Part shown: positions 14,102 to 16,696 of the stretch, one piece after another | How the letters are laid out: every line of letters starts with the position of its first letter | Numbering within the stretch: the first letter of the stretch is position 1 | Assembly (NCBI GenBank): GCA_910585655.1 | Contig: CAJUFW010000035.1 | Span: forward strand, 6,605-23,300 | Reading direction: 5' to 3' | DNA: 16,696 nucleotides | Origin: an uncultured Lachnospiraceae bacterium | GTDB lineage: Bacteria; Bacillota_A; Clostridia; Lachnospirales; Lachnospiraceae | Translations under genes and position numbers: made by a program | The notes under the pieces: model-generated | What the model was told of the DNA's origin: nothing | The model's input: only the letters and a program-made list of their open reading frames with translations | Database searches by the model: none

Positions 14102-14992
14102 TTATGCGTCAACCTCGCTGACCCGCAGTTTCTGATATATGCTTCTGGCGTTTTGCGTCGTCTGCCGGACTACTTCTTCTACTCCTATTTCTTTTATTTC
14201 TGCGATCTGCTCTGCCACATAGGTCAAATATGCCGAACAGTTCCGTTTTCCGCGGTATGGCTCCGGAGCCAGATAAGGGCAGTCCGTTTCCAGTACGAGA
14301 TGCTCTAACGGCGCGCGTTTTACCACTGCTTTGAGCTTTTTCGCGTTTTTAAAGGTAATAACCCCTCCGATGCCCAGATAAAACCCGGCGTCTAAGTACT
14401 GCTCCGCCATTTCCCAGGAATAAGAATAGCAATGAATAATCCCGCCGATTTCCTCTAGCCGCTCTTCCTTCATGATACGCCAGGTATCTGCCGCCGCGTC
14501 ACGGCTGTGAATATTGACCGGAAGCCCGAGTTCCCTGGCAAGGTGAAGTTGCGCCCGAAACCATTTTTCCTGAAGCGTATGATCTGCCTTGTCCCAATAA
14601 TAATCCAGACCGATTTCTCCAATCGCTACTACTTTTTCTTTGGCAGCCCAGGTACGCAGTAGCTCTATACCTTTTTTCTCCGTTCCTGACTGCTCCAGCT
14701 CCTCCAGCTCTCCTACCTCGTCCGGGTGAACGCCAACCGCCGCATATACCCGTTCGTAACGTTCTGCCAGCTCCAGGGCGCGGCGACAGGAGGCTAAACT
14801 GGCTCCTACGTTGACAACCGCCTCTATATGCCCCACGTCTCCGTCAGAAGGTAACATTCTGCCGGGAAGCGCCGAAAGCAGCGCCTCTCGATCCAAATCA
14901 AATTGCCCGTCGTCATAATGCGCATGTGTATCTATGACTCCAAGTGTATTTCTACGTTCAGACATCTCTGTTATTTCCGGTGCCTCTAGCAT
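14102..14992 (-). CDS. tatD: TatD-family metal-dependent deoxyribonuclease
   Basis: A 296-residue TIM-barrel metallohydrolase of the TatD/YcfH/YabD family, a 3'-5' DNase. Metal ligands visible are DTHAHYDD (His23, His25), GEIGLDYYWD (Glu126), NIHSRDA (His162), GIIHCYS (His187) and LETDCPYLAPEP (Asp237). The N-terminus carries about 18 residues before the barrel, more than usual; the later Met10 is possible, but ATG 14992 has GGAG seven bases upstream. It overlaps the end of metG by seven bases, which implies coupled translation, as in the Bacillus metS-yabD arrangement. Confidence 0.94.
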   Translation of the reverse strand: MLEAPEITEMSERRNTLGVIDTHAHYDDGQFDLDREALLSALPGRMLPSDGDVGHIEAVVNVGASLASCRRALELAERYERVYAAVGVHPDEVGELEELEQSGTEKKGIELLRTWAAKEKVVAIGEIGLDYYWDKADHTLQEKWFRAQLHLARELGLPVNIHSRDAAADTWRIMKEERLEEIGGIIHCYSYSWEMAEQYLDAGFYLGIGGVITFKNAKKLKAVVKRAPLEHLVLETDCPYLAPEPYRGKRNCSAYLTYVAEQIAEIKEIGVEEVVRQTTQNARSIYQKLRVSEVDA

Positions 14993-16696
14993 ATTTCCGC
15001 TCCCGAAGGCATGGTCTTTTCTGGTGTCATCAACGCCAAACCGCCGTTTTCATCCTCTGCACACAGCAGCATTCCCTCAGATACCACTCCAGCCAGAGTA
15101 GCCGGCTTTAAGTTTACCAATACCATGACCTTTTTGCCTACCATTTCTTCTGCACTGTAATATGCTTTGATACCGGATACGATCTGTTTGACCTGACTGC
15201 CGATCCGTACTTGAGAACAAAGGAGCTTTTTGCTCTTTTTCACTTCTTCACAGGCAATGATTTCTCCTACCTGGAACTGCATTTTTGCAAACTCCTCATA
15301 CGTGATTTCCGGCTTTGCTTCTATGTCGATTCCAACAGACTCCCCGCCTGCAGCCGCTCCGGTTCCTGCCTTCGCATGATTTCCTGTCTTTGCAGCTTCT
15401 TCCTCTACGACCTTTTTCTGAGCCGCCTGGATACCTTCTACCTGCTTCATAATATCGGCTAGTTTTAAACGGGCAAAAAGGATTTCCGGCTCTTCCGTCA
15501 CCTTCGTTCCTGATTCATACCGTCCGTACTCTTCCATTTCCTCTAACGTACGCTTCGTACTATGAAGCTGCGCCAAAATCTTTTCACTGGTCTCCGGCAT
15601 AAAGGAATACAGCAGCGACGCACCGATACAAATACTCTCTGTCAGGTTATATAAAACCTCTGCCAGCCGATCCTGCTTTTCCTCTTCCTTTGCCAACACC
15701 CACGGCATTGTCTCGTCAATATATTTATTGCAGCGTTTAAACAACGTAAAAATATCCGTCATAGCATCTGCTACCCGCAGTCCGTCCATATGCTCTATTA
15801 CTTTCTTTGGCGTCTCTAAGGAAAGAGCTTTCAGCTCCTCGTCTACCGCCTCGTTTACTCCAGTATGCCTTACTACGCCGCCGAAATACTGATTGCTCAT
15901 GGAAATCGTACGTTTTACCAGATTTCCCAGCACATTTGCCAGCTCTGCATTGATCCGCTCCACCAGCAGCTCCCACGTAATTACTCCGTCGTTTTCAAAC
16001 GGCATTTCGTGTAACACGAAATAACGTACTGCGTCTACGCCGAACAGAGCGACCAAATCATCCGCATAGATCACATTCCCTTTGGATTTACTCATCTTAC
16101 CGTCTCCCTGCAGCAGCCACGGATGACCGAATATCTGCTTTGGCAGCGGCAGATCCAGAGCCATCAGGAAAATCGGCCAGTAAATCGTATGAAAGCGGAT
16201 AATATCCTTTCCAATCAAATGCAGATCGGCAGCCCAATACTTTCCGAACAGCTCTCCATGCTCCCCGTCACAGTCATATCCCAGACCTGTGATATAGTTT
16301 GTCAGCGCGTCCAGCCAGACATAGACCACATGTTTCGGATCAAAGTCCACCAGCACGCCCCACTGAAAGCTTGTACGGGATACGCACAGATCCTGCAGCC
16401 CCGGCAGTAGAAAATTGTTCATCATCTCATTTTTCCGGGAAACCGGCTGGATAAATTCCGGATGAGCATTGATATGGTCAATCAGTCTATCAGCGTATTT
16501 ACTCATCTTAAAAAAGTAAGCTTCCTCTTTGGCAGGCTGAACCTCCCTGCCGCAGTCCGGGCATTTGCCGTCTACTAGCTGTGATTCCGTAAAAAAGGAT
16601 TCGCACGGCGTACAATACAGTCCTTCATAATGCCCCTTATAAATATCGCCTTGATCATAAAGCTTTTTAAAAATCTTCTGTACCTGTTTTTCATGA
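14986..16696 (-). CDS. metG: Methionyl-tRNA synthetase, partial (N-terminus outside window)
   Basis: The frame is open from the right edge to a stop at 14986, 569 codons, so about the first 75-100 residues are missing; the ATG at 16506 is internal, not the start. The enzyme charges tRNA-Met. Visible parts in order: a zinc-type Cys pair YCTPC and CPDC (about 16555-16615), the Rossmann segment DALTNYITGLG, the KMSKS signature (16098-16084), the helical anticodon-binding domain, an alanine/lysine/glycine-rich linker, and a C-terminal OB-fold tRNA-binding domain (FQVGEII, NLKPATLAGVVSEGMLL) found in the longer, dimeric MetRS form. It is upstream of tatD with a seven-base overlap. Any T-box or S-box leader would lie outside the window. 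Confidence 0.96.
   Translation of the reverse strand, partial: HEKQVQKIFKKLYDQGDIYKGHYEGLYCTPCESFFTESQLVDGKCPDCGREVQPAKEEAYFFKMSKYADRLIDHINAHPEFIQPVSRKNEMMNNFLLPGLQDLCVSRTSFQWGVLVDFDPKHVVYVWLDALTNYITGLGYDCDGEHGELFGKYWAADLHLIGKDIIRFHTIYWPIFLMALDLPLPKQIFGHPWLLQGDGKMSKSKGNVIYADDLVALFGVDAVRYFVLHEMPFENDGVITWELLVERINAELANVLGNLVKRTISMSNQYFGGVVRHTGVNEAVDEELKALSLETPKKVIEHMDGLRVADAMTDIFTLFKRCNKYIDETMPWVLAKEEEKQDRLAEVLYNLTESICIGASLLYSFMPETSEKILAQLHSTKRTLEEMEEYGRYESGTKVTEEPEILFARLKLADIMKQVEGIQAAQKKVVEEEAAKTGNHAKAGTGAAAGGESVGIDIEAKPEITYEEFAKMQFQVGEIIACEEVKKSKKLLCSQVRIGSQVKQIVSGIKAYYSAEEMVGKKVMVLVNLKPATLAGVVSEGMLLCAEDENGGLALMTPEKTMPSGAEIC

Overview
The window looks like chromosomal DNA of a Clostridia bacterium, most likely a Lachnospiraceae-type gut anaerobe. 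The reasons are moderate GC, AGGAGG-type ribosome binding sites, a long Gram-positive SRP RNA with an Alu domain, the metG-tatD-ksgA order typical of Firmicutes, and a hypothetical protein resembling one I associate with Lachnospiraceae. There is no sign of phage, plasmid, insertion sequence, CRISPR array or tRNA gene.

Region 1 (1-3994, minus strand) is a compact three-gene operon. It encodes a 767-residue protein with a degenerate cyclic-nucleotide-binding-like N-terminus, an ABC ATPase without a visible permease, and a TPR protein that runs off the left edge in a glutamine/arginine/glutamate-rich tandem repeat. The job of this operon is not known to me and it is the best candidate for an undescribed system. 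Back to back with it (4081-4446, plus strand) is the SRP RNA gene, with a near-perfect promoter and an intrinsic terminator.

Region 2 (4536-10084) is an esterase and efflux locus. Two esterase paralogues with full catalytic triads lie one base apart on the minus strand, downstream of an AraC-type regulator. On the plus strand, divergent from the regulator, is a third paralogue in which the nucleophile serine is alanine and the acid aspartate is glutamate. It is coupled by an ATGA overlap to a MATE-family efflux pump. A perfect 10-bp inverted repeat lies inside the first codons of the pump gene, and another inverted repeat overlaps the regulator's predicted promoter. I infer a regulated locus that handles an esterified compound and exports a product or toxin, with the pseudo-esterase perhaps acting as a binding protein. 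The substrate cannot be read from the sequence.

Region 3 (10077-11988) has three small genes: a P-loop NTPase/kinase-like protein of unknown role, tadA (tRNA adenosine deaminase) and a RimJ/RimL-type acetyltransferase. Both convergent gene pairs here have overlapping stop codons, and the tadA and acetyltransferase promoters point at each other with overlapping predicted transcripts.

Region 4 (11985-16696, minus strand) is the housekeeping run metG (its 5' end lies outside the window), tatD and ksgA, followed by a two-domain hypothetical protein with a long acidic linker. The primase-like maturase gene rnmV, which often sits between tatD and ksgA, is absent.
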